A stretch of DNA of 64,000 nt, taken from positions 62,001-126,000 of the forward strand of contig CAZBRO010000008.1 of the NCBI GenBank assembly GCA_964494505.1, in the 5' to 3' direction. The DNA comes from CAIYRG01 sp964494505 (GTDB lineage: Bacteria > Pseudomonadota > Alphaproteobacteria > Micropepsales > Micropepsaceae). Position numbers and translations under genes: made by a program. The notes beneath the pieces were generated by a model. That model was not told where the DNA came from and did no database searches. It saw nothing but the letters and a program-made list of their open reading frames with translations. Each line of letters begins with the position of its first letter. Position 1 is the stretch's first letter. Shown here piece after piece: positions 8,761 to 17,286 of the stretch.

Positions 8761-9690
8761 ATGACCGAATATTTCGGCGTAACCGAAGCGCTCCTTCTTC
8801 TGGCAGCGATCGCGCTTGGCGTGGGCGGCGCGGCGCTGATCGGTTACAGCACGCGGCTCAAGCGCGCGGAAATGGAAGCCCGCCTTGCGCTGGTGCGCGT
8901 TTCGCTTCCTGCCGCCATCGACAGGGCCGAAACAGACAATGGCGTGCGGCTGGTGCGCATCCAGGGCAGCGCCGTATTCAACCTTGAGCAGCGCGAGATC
9001 GCGCGCAGGCTCGCGGGCTTAGGCGTTTCGGAAGAGCGCGCGGGGTACGTGTATCTTCTCATTCGGATGACGGTGGTGTTCGGGCTCGGAGCCCTCGTCC
9101 TGGTGATGCTGCCCCATTTCCACGCGTTTGCGGCATCGCGTCCCTTGACCCTGCTCACCGCGTTCGCCGCAGGGATCGCCGGCTGGTTCGTGCCTCAACT
9201 CCTGCTTGGACACTTCATCAAAGCCCATGTGGAAACGGTGGTATCGGGCCTGCCCGATGCGCTCGAACTCCTGGTGATCTGCGTCGAGGCCGGATTGTCG
9301 CTCGAAGACGGCATCTCCCGAATCGTCAAGGAGCTGAGGCGTTCGTATCCGGCACTTGCGGAGGAACTGGCGCTCACCTCGGCCGATCTGAAGATCCTGC
9401 CGAGCCGGGATCAGGCCTTCGCCAATCTCGCCGCCCGCATCGATGCCCCAAGCGTCCGCTCTGTGTCGACCACCCTCGCCCAGACCATGCGCTACGGCAC
9501 GCCGCTGGCGCAGGCGCTCCGCATGGTGGCGTCGGAGATGCGCAACGATTCGCTCATCGCGATGGAGAATCGCGCCAACCGGCTGCCGGCGCTTCTGACC
9601 GTGCCGATGATGCTGTTCATCATGCCGACGATTTTCCTGATCGTGGGCGGGCCCGCGGTGCTGCGCGTGCTCGACACGCTTGCAAAATGA
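8761..9690 (+). CDS. tadC: Tad inner-membrane platform protein TadC
   Basis: The product has 309 residues with an N-terminal helix, two middle helices (about residues 100-155), a GspF-type domain (LPDALELLVICVEAGLSLEDGI) and a final helix near the C-terminus (LLTVPMMLFIMPTIFLIVGG). It is the second subunit of the Tad platform. The start is 13 bp after tadB with a GGAGC ribosome site. The stop at 9688-9690 touches a possible upstream start of the GGDEF-EAL gene, so that gene is likely co-transcribed. Confidence 0.92.
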   Translation: MTEYFGVTEALLLLAAIALGVGGAALIGYSTRLKRAEMEARLALVRVSLPAAIDRAETDNGVRLVRIQGSAVFNLEQREIARRLAGLGVSEERAGYVYLLIRMTVVFGLGALVLVMLPHFHAFAASRPLTLLTAFAAGIAGWFVPQLLLGHFIKAHVETVVSGLPDALELLVICVEAGLSLEDGISRIVKELRRSYPALAEELALTSADLKILPSRDQAFANLAARIDAPSVRSVSTTLAQTMRYGTPLAQALRMVASEMRNDSLIAMENRANRLPALLTVPMMLFIMPTIFLIVGGPAVLRVLDTLAK

Positions 9691-9728
9691 GCCCGCCGCA
9701 AGACGCTCCAAACAGCGAGGGGAGGAAC

Positions 9729-12653
9729 ATGGGCGCCATAGAGAAGAAGGCCAAGCGGCTCGAATATCTGATCTTCCTGCCGGTGCTGCTAGTGCTGCTG
9801 GCGATGTGGTCGGTGGTGCTGGCGTTCACCTATATGGAGCGCGGCGCCACCATCGAGCGCGCCACGACGCAGCTTGGGATCACGGCCGCGATCCTCGCCG
9901 ATGTCAACGAACTTTCGGAGAAATTTCCCTCCGCCGGCGACGCGGGCGTGAACCGCACGGCCGCCATCTGGCGGGCCTTGCTGCAATATCCCGCGGCCAT
10001 CATTTGGGTCGAGAAGAACGGCGCCCTGGTGGCCGGCGAGCCGCCTGGACAGAATCCCGGTCCGTTCATCCTGATGGAGGAGACCAGGGGCGACTCCATC
10101 GTCCATGTCGCGCTGTCGCAAGCCGACGTGCTGGCCGAATGGCGGCGCGCGCTGATGTGGCGGCTGGCGGAGCTTTGCTTCATCAGCCCACTGCTTCTTG
10201 GGCTGACCTATCTTCTGATCCGCTCGCTCGATGCGCGCAGCGCCGCCGAACGGAAGATGCTCATTGCGCAGGAGCGCGCGGCCCAGCTCGCGATCTACCA
10301 GAAGCAGCTTGAAGACACCGTCACGCTCAGGACCAACGAACTCAGTGTCGCGAACGGGCAACTGCAGAAGGAGCTTATCGAACGAACGGCTGCGGAAAAT
10401 GTGCTGCGCGAGCACGACGCGCTGCTCAATGCGGTTGCGCGCAGCGCCTCCGAGCTGCTCGGCTCCAGCAGCCACGGCGACGCGATCTCTGTGGTGCTCG
10501 AACTGATCGCGCAAACCTTGATGGTCGGCCGCGTTCAGTTGAGCGCGCTCATCCCCGACAACAACGGCCATCTGCGGGCGGCAATGGAGAACGAATGGCG
10601 CGCGCCCGGCAACAGCGCGACGATCATCAACCCGCTGCTGCGGGACCTGGACGCGACGGTCGTGTTCCCCAAGGCCATGCCCGCGATCATTGCCGGGGAC
10701 GCGGCTTCCTTTTCGCTGCAGGACATTCCAGAGGCGTATCGGGGCCCGTTCCAGAAGGCGAACATGCAGTCTTTCCTGCAAATTCCGGTGATGATCGGCA
10801 ACAAATTATGGGGTGCGCTGACGTTCATCGATTCGTTTCAGGCCGACCGTAAATGGAGCTGGGCAGAAACCGATGCGCTGAAGACGCTCGGCGGCCTGAT
10901 CGGCGCGGCAATCATGCGGGCCCGGTTCGTCAAGGAATTGGCGGATGCCAACATGATCGTCCAGAACAGCCCGACCATCCTTTACCGCTTACGCGGCGAA
11001 CCGTCCTTCCCGCTCATCTATATCTCCCAGAACATCGTCAAGTTCGGATACGACCCTGCGACGTTGCTGGGTGCGCCCAATTGGGCGGACATGCTGATGG
11101 AACCGGAGGACCGGGCCAAGTTCGGCGCCGCCGTGACGCAGCTTCTGGAAAAGGATGCGCAGGGCGGGACCATCGAACTCCGCAGCCGCAGGGGGGACGG
11201 CACCCGCTTCTGGGTGGAAAACCGCTATTCACCCGTTCGCGATAAAATGGGCAGGCTGACCGAAGTGGAAGGCATCGTCATCGACGTCACCGAGCGCAAA
11301 TCCGCCGAGGAAAGGCTGGCGCTGCTCGCGCGCACCGATGGACTTACGGGCCTCGCCAACCGCACGACATTCGTCGAGCGGCTGCACCAGACGTTCGCCT
11401 CGGCCAAGCGCGGCGGCAACCCTTTCGCAATCCTCTATCTCGATCTGGATCGCTTCAAGGACGTCAACGACACGCTGGGCCACCCGGTGGGCGATCTTTT
11501 GCTGAAAGAGGTGGCGGAGCGCTTGCGGACCTGCACCCGCGAAGGGGATTTGGTCGCGCGCCTGGGCGGTGACGAATTCGCCGTGCTGCAGACCGAAATC
11601 GCGCAAGCCTCCGACGCGGGCGAGCTCGCCAATCGCATATTGCATGCCATAAGCACGCCGTTCGATATCAACGACAACGAAGTGCGCATCACGGCGAGCA
11701 TCGGCGTTTGCCCGTTCACCGCCGGCAGCGGCAGCCCCGACGTCATGCTCTCGCGCGCCGATCTGGCGCTTTACCGGGCCAAGGATTCAGGCCGCAACCA
11801 ATACCGCTTCCACAGTGAAGACCTCGACAAGGAAGTGCTCGAACGCGTCTATTTGAGCGAGGAACTGCGCAAGGGCATCGAGGCGAACGAGCTCGACCTT
11901 TTCTATCAGCCGCAGGTCGAGCTGCTTTCGGGCAAGATTGCCGGGCTCGAAGCACTGGTGCGCTGGCGCCATCCGAAGCGCGGCCTGCTGGAACCCAAGG
12001 ATTTCCTGCCCATCGCGGAACAGACAGGCACTATCGTGGCGCTCGGCCATTGGGTGTTCGCCAAGGCCTGCGAGCAATTGCGCGTCTGGCAGAAGCAAGG
12101 CGTTGCGCCGGCCATCATTACCGTCAACCTCTCCCTCATGCAGCTCAAGAATGAGCGCGAGTTCATTCGCGATCTTACCGAAACCGCGAAGAAATGGGAC
12201 GTTCCGCTGTCCAATTTCGAGTTCGATGTCACCGAAGCCACCATCGCCCATCTCACCTGGACGCAGAACAGCGTGCTCGCGCAGCTGCGTGGGCTGGGAG
12301 CGCGAATTGCCATAGACAATTTCGGGACGGAATATTCTTCCTTCGAATATCTGCGCTTTTACGACGTCAGCCATCTCAAGATCGCACGTTCCCTGGTAGC
12401 CACCGCCACAACCGATCCGGAGCGAGCCGCCATCATCCGTGTGATGATCAACATGGCCCGCGAACTCGGCATCGGCATCATGGCCGAAGGCATCGAGACG
12501 GAAGAACAGCGCAGCCTGTTCCTGGTGCCTGGCGGCGTACCGCCGATGGCGCAAGGGTTCTATTTCAGCGGCGCAGTCGATGCAGCCGATGCCAGCGAGT
12601 TGCTGCGCAACCAATATATCAAGCCCGGTCCCGACGAAAGCAAGGCGGCATGA
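9729..12653 (+). CDS. Membrane GAF-PAS-GGDEF-EAL c-di-GMP protein with a degenerate EAL domain
   Basis: The product has 974 residues. Order: membrane helix (about residues 15-36), extracytoplasmic segment, second helix near residue 150, coiled coil, GAF (about 235-400), PAS (about 410-530), GGDEF and EAL. The GGDEF domain is intact (RLGGDEFAVL) with an RxxD inhibitory site (REGD) five residues before it. The EAL signature GLEALVRW is present, but other active-site motifs deviate: DVTEA for ELTES, IDNFGTEYSS for DDFGTGYSS, and LKIARS for LKIDRS. It may therefore mainly make c-di-GMP. The ATG at 9729 has a GGAGG site; an ATGA-coupled start at 9687 is the alternative. It ends with ATGA into the YfiR-like gene. 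Confidence 0.9.
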   Translation: MGAIEKKAKRLEYLIFLPVLLVLLAMWSVVLAFTYMERGATIERATTQLGITAAILADVNELSEKFPSAGDAGVNRTAAIWRALLQYPAAIIWVEKNGALVAGEPPGQNPGPFILMEETRGDSIVHVALSQADVLAEWRRALMWRLAELCFISPLLLGLTYLLIRSLDARSAAERKMLIAQERAAQLAIYQKQLEDTVTLRTNELSVANGQLQKELIERTAAENVLREHDALLNAVARSASELLGSSSHGDAISVVLELIAQTLMVGRVQLSALIPDNNGHLRAAMENEWRAPGNSATIINPLLRDLDATVVFPKAMPAIIAGDAASFSLQDIPEAYRGPFQKANMQSFLQIPVMIGNKLWGALTFIDSFQADRKWSWAETDALKTLGGLIGAAIMRARFVKELADANMIVQNSPTILYRLRGEPSFPLIYISQNIVKFGYDPATLLGAPNWADMLMEPEDRAKFGAAVTQLLEKDAQGGTIELRSRRGDGTRFWVENRYSPVRDKMGRLTEVEGIVIDVTERKSAEERLALLARTDGLTGLANRTTFVERLHQTFASAKRGGNPFAILYLDLDRFKDVNDTLGHPVGDLLLKEVAERLRTCTREGDLVARLGGDEFAVLQTEIAQASDAGELANRILHAISTPFDINDNEVRITASIGVCPFTAGSGSPDVMLSRADLALYRAKDSGRNQYRFHSEDLDKEVLERVYLSEELRKGIEANELDLFYQPQVELLSGKIAGLEALVRWRHPKRGLLEPKDFLPIAEQTGTIVALGHWVFAKACEQLRVWQKQGVAPAIITVNLSLMQLKNEREFIRDLTETAKKWDVPLSNFEFDVTEATIAHLTWTQNSVLAQLRGLGARIAIDNFGTEYSSFEYLRFYDVSHLKIARSLVATATTDPERAAIIRVMINMARELGIGIMAEGIETEEQRSLFLVPGGVPPMAQGFYFSGAVDAADASELLRNQYIKPGPDESKAA

Positions 12654-13255
12654 ACACCCTTACCGGATATAGCAAAGATGTGCAGAAGACACATCCCCGT
12701 GCCGCGAAGAAACCGTTCGGGCGCAGCGCAATGAAGAAGGTGCTTGCAGCGCTGGGCCTGCCGGCCGTCTTGATGGCGTCCGGCCCGGCATTCGCCCAGC
12801 TTACCCAGACCGACGTGATGGTGGCGGCGCGCACTGTGGATTTCATTCAGAAGATCCACACCGGAGAGTTGCGTGCCGGCATCGTGTTCGCCCCCGAATC
12901 GCCCAAATCCGTCGACCAGGCGAACGAGCTGCGCACGATCTTCGGCAACGGATTCCGCTCGGGAGACACAACGCTTAAACCCGTGATGCTGAGGACCGAT
13001 CAATTGGCCGACGCCGATGTCGCTCTGCTCTTCATGACCGAGGGAATGGGCGCATCGGCCGCGAAGGTCGCCGGCATCAGCAAGGCGAGGAAGATTCCCT
13101 GCATCACCTTCGACCTCGCACAGGTGCGCGATGGCAATTGCGCCATCGGCGTGCAGTCCCGGCCGAAGATCGCGGTCTTCATCAACCGCAAGGCGGCCGC
13201 CGAAAGCAACGCCACATTCTCCGACGTGTTCCGCCTGATGGCGACGGAGTATTGA
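12650..13255 (+). CDS. YfiR-like exported protein
   Basis: The product has 201 residues from 12650, or 174 from an internal ATG at 12731 that would begin directly with a signal peptide (MKKVLAALGLPAVLMASG, cleavage after AFA). The mature part resembles the YfiR/DUF4154 family, especially the C-terminal pattern GVQSRPKIAVFINRKAAAES. In Pseudomonas, periplasmic YfiR represses the membrane diguanylate cyclase YfiN. The ATGA overlap with the GGDEF-EAL gene suggests a similar periplasmic control pair here. The family call is from recognition of motifs and context and is moderately sure. Confidence 0.6.
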   Translation: MNTLTGYSKDVQKTHPRAAKKPFGRSAMKKVLAALGLPAVLMASGPAFAQLTQTDVMVAARTVDFIQKIHTGELRAGIVFAPESPKSVDQANELRTIFGNGFRSGDTTLKPVMLRTDQLADADVALLFMTEGMGASAAKVAGISKARKIPCITFDLAQVRDGNCAIGVQSRPKIAVFINRKAAAESNATFSDVFRLMATEY

Positions 13256-13328
13256 GCCGCGCCGTCATTATCGACACCCCGGGCGCCCGCGTTTAAGCTT
13301 GCCCAAGGCACGCCTTGGGGAGCCGCCG

Positions 13329-15269
13329 ATGGCGAATGCAGACGATGTGGCGAATGTCAGGCGCCGCAAATTCCTGAAGGGCGCGAGCCTTGCCGGAGCG
13401 GCCGCGTTCGCCACCCCGCTGAAGGCGATGGCGCAGGAGCGCGCGGCGACGCCGGCCGGCAATTCCGTGCCGCTTCCGAACAGGGCGGCCGAAACCGCTC
13501 CGCCGCCGGCGCTCGAGGTGCTCACCGAAGGCAAGAGCGGCAGCGATTTCATGGTCGACTGCATCAAGAGTTTGGGCTTCGAATATATGGCGGCCAATCC
13601 GGCGTCGAGCTTCCGCGGCTTGCACGAATCGCTGGTCAATTACGGCGGCAACAAGGACCCGGAATTCCTCACCTGCAGCCACGAGGAAATCTCCGTCGCC
13701 ATGGGCCATGGCTATTTCAAGATCGAAGGCAAGCCGCTCTGCGTGTTCGCGCACGGCACCGTCGGACTGCACCACGCCACCATGGCGCTGTACAATTCCT
13801 GGTGCGACCGCGTGCCGGTCTATGTCGTGATCGGCAATATCATGGACGTGCAGTTGCGCCGTCCGGGCATCGAATGGAACCACAGCGCACAAGACCCCGC
13901 CGCCGTGGTGCGCGACTTCACCAAATGGGACGACAACCCGGCCTCGCTGCAGCATTTCGCCGAAAGCTCGGTGCGCGCCTACAAGATCGCCATGACGCCG
14001 CCGACCCTGCCGGTGCTGCTCGTCGCCGACGGCGCGCTGCAGGAAGACCCGATTCCAGCGGGCCTGGATTTGCGCATACCGAAGCTGCCCAAGGTGTCGG
14101 TGCCGCAAGGCGAATCCGGAGCCGTCACCGAAACCGCACGCCTGCTCGCGACGGCGGAGAATCCGGTACTGATCGCCGACCGGTTTGCGCGGACGCCGGC
14201 CGGCGCGAAGATGCTGGTCGAACTCGCCGAAGCGCTGCAATGCCCGGTGATCGACACCAGCGGGCGGCTGAACCTGCCGAGCCGGCACCCGCTCAATCAG
14301 AGCAGCCGTGCGCGTGCGCATTTGAGCCAGGCCGATGTCGTGCTCGGACTGGAAATGACCGATTATTGGGGCACCATCAATTCCTATCGCGATCAGCTTC
14401 ACCGCACCTCCAAGCCGATCACCAAGCCGGACGCCAAGCTCATCAGCCTCGGCACGGGCGATCTCTACACCAAATCGAATTACCAGGATTTCCAGCGCTT
14501 CGCCGACGTCGATGTCGCGATTGCGGGCGACGGGGAAGCCACCATGCCGATGCTGATCGAAGCGGTGAAGAAGCACGCCGACAGCGGCAAGAAATCGGCC
14601 TTCGAAACGCGCGGCAAAAAGCTCGCCGATATGCACAACGCCGATTTCGAACGCGCCCGCATCGATGCGACCTATGGCTGGGACGCGAGCCCGGTTTCCA
14701 CCGGAAGGCTGTGCGCGGAGGTCTATAACCAGATCAAGGACGAGGATTGGTCGATGGCCTCGCCCACCGCCTCGCTCAGCTATTGGCCGCAGCGGCTGTG
14801 GACCATGGACAAGCCCCATCATTTCATCGGCGACGGCGGCGGCATGGGCATCGGCTATTGCGCATCGGCCTCGGTGGGTGCGGCGCTCGCCAACCGCAAG
14901 CATGGCCGGTTCACCGTCGCCATTCAATGCGACGGGGACCTCCTGATGACCATTGGCGTGTTGTGGACCGCGGCCCATCACAAGATTCCGCTGATGTTCG
15001 TGATGCACAACAATCGCGGCTATCACCAGGAACTGATGCATGTGCAGCGCATGGCCAACCGCCATATGCGCGGGCTCGACCGCGCCCATATCGGCACCAC
15101 GCTGCGCGATCCTTTCATCGATTACGCCAAGATCGCGCAAGGCATGGGCATCGCGGCGATCGGGCCGATTTCCGATCCGAAGGATCTGGGGCCGGCGCTG
15201 ACGCGCGCGAAGGCCATCGTCAAAGGCGGCCAGCCGGTGCTGGTCGATGTCGTGACGCAGGGGCGCTGA
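13329..15269 (+). CDS. Tat-exported thiamine-diphosphate-dependent enzyme (acetolactate synthase-like)
   Basis: The product has 646 residues. The N-terminus has a twin-arginine signal (RRRKFLKGASLAGAAAFA from residue 11). The body has the three thiamine-diphosphate enzyme domains: an N-terminal domain with the catalytic Glu context CSHEEISVAMGHGY, a central domain, and a C-terminal cofactor domain with the GDG...NN motif (QCDGDLL then MHNNRGY). Relatives are acetolactate synthase, pyruvate oxidase and benzoylformate decarboxylase, which are normally cytoplasmic; the substrate cannot be told. A c-type cytochrome gene follows 5 bp downstream and is probably its partner. The ATG at 13329 was preferred over 13299 because it gives a typical Tat leader. 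Confidence 0.85.
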   Translation: MANADDVANVRRRKFLKGASLAGAAAFATPLKAMAQERAATPAGNSVPLPNRAAETAPPPALEVLTEGKSGSDFMVDCIKSLGFEYMAANPASSFRGLHESLVNYGGNKDPEFLTCSHEEISVAMGHGYFKIEGKPLCVFAHGTVGLHHATMALYNSWCDRVPVYVVIGNIMDVQLRRPGIEWNHSAQDPAAVVRDFTKWDDNPASLQHFAESSVRAYKIAMTPPTLPVLLVADGALQEDPIPAGLDLRIPKLPKVSVPQGESGAVTETARLLATAENPVLIADRFARTPAGAKMLVELAEALQCPVIDTSGRLNLPSRHPLNQSSRARAHLSQADVVLGLEMTDYWGTINSYRDQLHRTSKPITKPDAKLISLGTGDLYTKSNYQDFQRFADVDVAIAGDGEATMPMLIEAVKKHADSGKKSAFETRGKKLADMHNADFERARIDATYGWDASPVSTGRLCAEVYNQIKDEDWSMASPTASLSYWPQRLWTMDKPHHFIGDGGGMGIGYCASASVGAALANRKHGRFTVAIQCDGDLLMTIGVLWTAAHHKIPLMFVMHNNRGYHQELMHVQRMANRHMRGLDRAHIGTTLRDPFIDYAKIAQGMGIAAIGPISDPKDLGPALTRAKAIVKGGQPVLVDVVTQGR

Positions 15270-15274
15270 CGACG

Positions 15275-15628
15275 ATGATCCTGCGCTTGTCCGCAATTGT
15301 GCTCGCGGCTTCCCTCACGGCCGCATGGGCGGCCGACGCGCCGAAAGGCGACGCCGCGAAAGGCCGCGCGCTCTATATGGCCAATGGCTGCTCCTATTGC
15401 CATGGCACCGCGGGACAAGGCGGCGGCGGACGCACCGGTGGCTTGCGCATCGCCAATATGGGGATCGGATTCCCCGCGTTCCTGAATCAGCTGCGCCACC
15501 CCGCGAACGAGATGCCGCCCTATGCGGAATCGGCGATGCCGGATCAGCAAGTGGCGGACATCCATGCGTTCGTGTCGAGCCTGCCGCCACCGCCCGACGT
15601 GAAATCGATCCCGCTCCTGAACCGATAG
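15275..15628 (+). CDS. Small monohaem c-type cytochrome
   Basis: The product has 117 residues. A signal peptide (MILRLSAIVLAASLTAAWA) is followed by one haem-binding CSYCH motif at residues 39-43. A likely axial Met sits in NEMPPY near residue 80. The fold fits a soluble class I cytochrome c of the periplasm. It directly follows the Tat-exported thiamine-diphosphate enzyme gene, so it may accept electrons from that enzyme; this is inference. It converges on the GH13 gene with only 11 bp between stops. Confidence 0.88.
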   Translation: MILRLSAIVLAASLTAAWAADAPKGDAAKGRALYMANGCSYCHGTAGQGGGGRTGGLRIANMGIGFPAFLNQLRHPANEMPPYAESAMPDQQVADIHAFVSSLPPPPDVKSIPLLNR

Positions 15629-15639
15629 GGCGGCGCCGC

Positions 15640-17235
15640 TCACCGCGCCCGCAGGATCACGCCTTCGTTGGCGCGCAAGCCAAGTTCGCGGCCGAGCGTT
15701 TCGTGTTCGCGGTCCAGGAACGTGGACATTTCCACCGTCGCGCCCTCGAAACGGCCGCACTCCGCGCTGCGCGGCTCGTGCCCGAGATTGAGCACCACCA
15801 GGAAGCGATCCGAACCGCAGGCGCGCTCATAAGCCAGCAAATCCTCGCCGCCCTTGAGCTCCAGATTCGCATAACTTCCCGTCGACAGCGCAAGGCAGCC
15901 CCGTCTCAGCGCAATCAGCCGCCGATAGAGCGAGAGAATAGATTTGTCGTCCTGGCTCAAGCGGTCGACATTGCAGTTGGGCGCCTCAGCGTTAAGCGGC
16001 AGCCATGGCGTTCCCGCGGTGAAGCCCGACACCGGCGAGGCGTCCCACGGCATCGGCGTGCGTTGGGGATCGCGTCCCAAGCCGAGGCCCGGTTCGTTGT
16101 GCTCCCAGGGGTCCTGCACGCGCTCGGGCGGTATCGAGACCTGCGCGATGCCGACCTCGTCGCCGTAATACATGGTCGGCGTTCCGCGCAACGTCAGCAG
16201 CAGCATTGCGGCGATGCGGGCCTGCGCCAGACCGATTCGCGCGGCAATGCGCGGCTTGTCGTGATTGCCGAGCACCCAATTGGGCCAGCTTCCGGGCGGC
16301 AGAACGCTTTCATATTCCTTCACCACCGAGGCGATCATGCGAGCGTTCCACGGGGTCTGCAGAAGCTGGAAATTGAACGGCAGATGTGTTCCCCCCATGT
16401 GCTGGCCGTAATAGGTGACGAGCCTTTCGAGCGGCAGATAGATCTCCCCGATCAGCACGCGGTCTTCATAGGCATCGAGCACACCGCGCAGGCCCCTGAC
16501 CACGTCGTGGATGTCCGGCTGATCGGCGGAATGGAGCTGGAGGAATTTCTCGATTTCCGGCTGGCCGGGCGCATAAGCGGGATTGGGCGGATTATTCCGG
16601 AACTCCGGGTCCTTCATCAGATGCCACAGAACGTCGGCGCGGAATCCGTCCACGCCGCGGTCGAGCCAGAAGCGCAGCACATCGTGCATCGCCGCCCGCA
16701 CCTCGGGATTGCGCCAATTGAGGTCCGGCTGCTCCTTCAGGAACGCGTGGTAGTAATATTGGCCGGTCGCTGCGTCCCACTCCCAGGCGCTGCCGCCGAA
16801 ATTGCTCCGCCAATTGTTGGGCGGGCCGCCCTCCGGGCTTGCGTCGCGCCAGATGTACCAATCGCGCTTCGTGCCGGTTCGCGAGGAGCGGCTTGCCCGA
16901 AACCAGTCATGCTGATCCGATGTGTGATTGGGCACAAAATCCATGATCAGTTTCAGCCCACGCCGATGGACATCGGCAAGCAGCCGGTCGAAATCGCCCA
17001 GCGTCCCGAAAGTCGGATCGATGCTGCAATGATCCGTGATGTCGTAGCCGAAATCCTTCATCGGCGAGGGATAGATCGGCGTGATCCAGATCGCGTCGAT
17101 GCCGAGCCAGGTGAGATAATCGAGCCGCCCACGGATCCCTTCGAGATCGCCGATGCCGTCGCCATTCGAATCCTGAAAGGAGCGCGCATAAATCTCGTAG
17201 ACGATGCCCTGCTGCCACCAACGCGTTTGCCCCAT
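15640..17235 (-). CDS. GH13 alpha-glucosidase / oligo-1,6-glucosidase
   Basis: The product has 531 residues, a usual length for GH13 alpha-glucosidases. The TIM barrel shows all conserved regions: DFVPNHTS, GFRADVLW with the nucleophile at about Asp201, IGEIYL with the acid/base at about Glu264, and LGNHDKPR with Asp326. There is no signal peptide, so it is probably cytoplasmic and hydrolyses alpha-linked glucose di- or oligosaccharides. The ATG at 17235 begins the family-typical MGQTRWWQQGIVYEIY; longer frames run into treZ. It is divergent from treZ with 51 bp between starts, and the two likely share a promoter region. Confidence 0.88.
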   Translation of the reverse strand: MGQTRWWQQGIVYEIYARSFQDSNGDGIGDLEGIRGRLDYLTWLGIDAIWITPIYPSPMKDFGYDITDHCSIDPTFGTLGDFDRLLADVHRRGLKLIMDFVPNHTSDQHDWFRASRSSRTGTKRDWYIWRDASPEGGPPNNWRSNFGGSAWEWDAATGQYYYHAFLKEQPDLNWRNPEVRAAMHDVLRFWLDRGVDGFRADVLWHLMKDPEFRNNPPNPAYAPGQPEIEKFLQLHSADQPDIHDVVRGLRGVLDAYEDRVLIGEIYLPLERLVTYYGQHMGGTHLPFNFQLLQTPWNARMIASVVKEYESVLPPGSWPNWVLGNHDKPRIAARIGLAQARIAAMLLLTLRGTPTMYYGDEVGIAQVSIPPERVQDPWEHNEPGLGLGRDPQRTPMPWDASPVSGFTAGTPWLPLNAEAPNCNVDRLSQDDKSILSLYRRLIALRRGCLALSTGSYANLELKGGEDLLAYERACGSDRFLVVLNLGHEPRSAECGRFEGATVEMSTFLDREHETLGRELGLRANEGVILRAR

Positions 17236-17286
17236 GGTTCCTTCCGGAGGGAATGGCTCCGCTGAAGGAACTCCTTTGGCCTCAAG

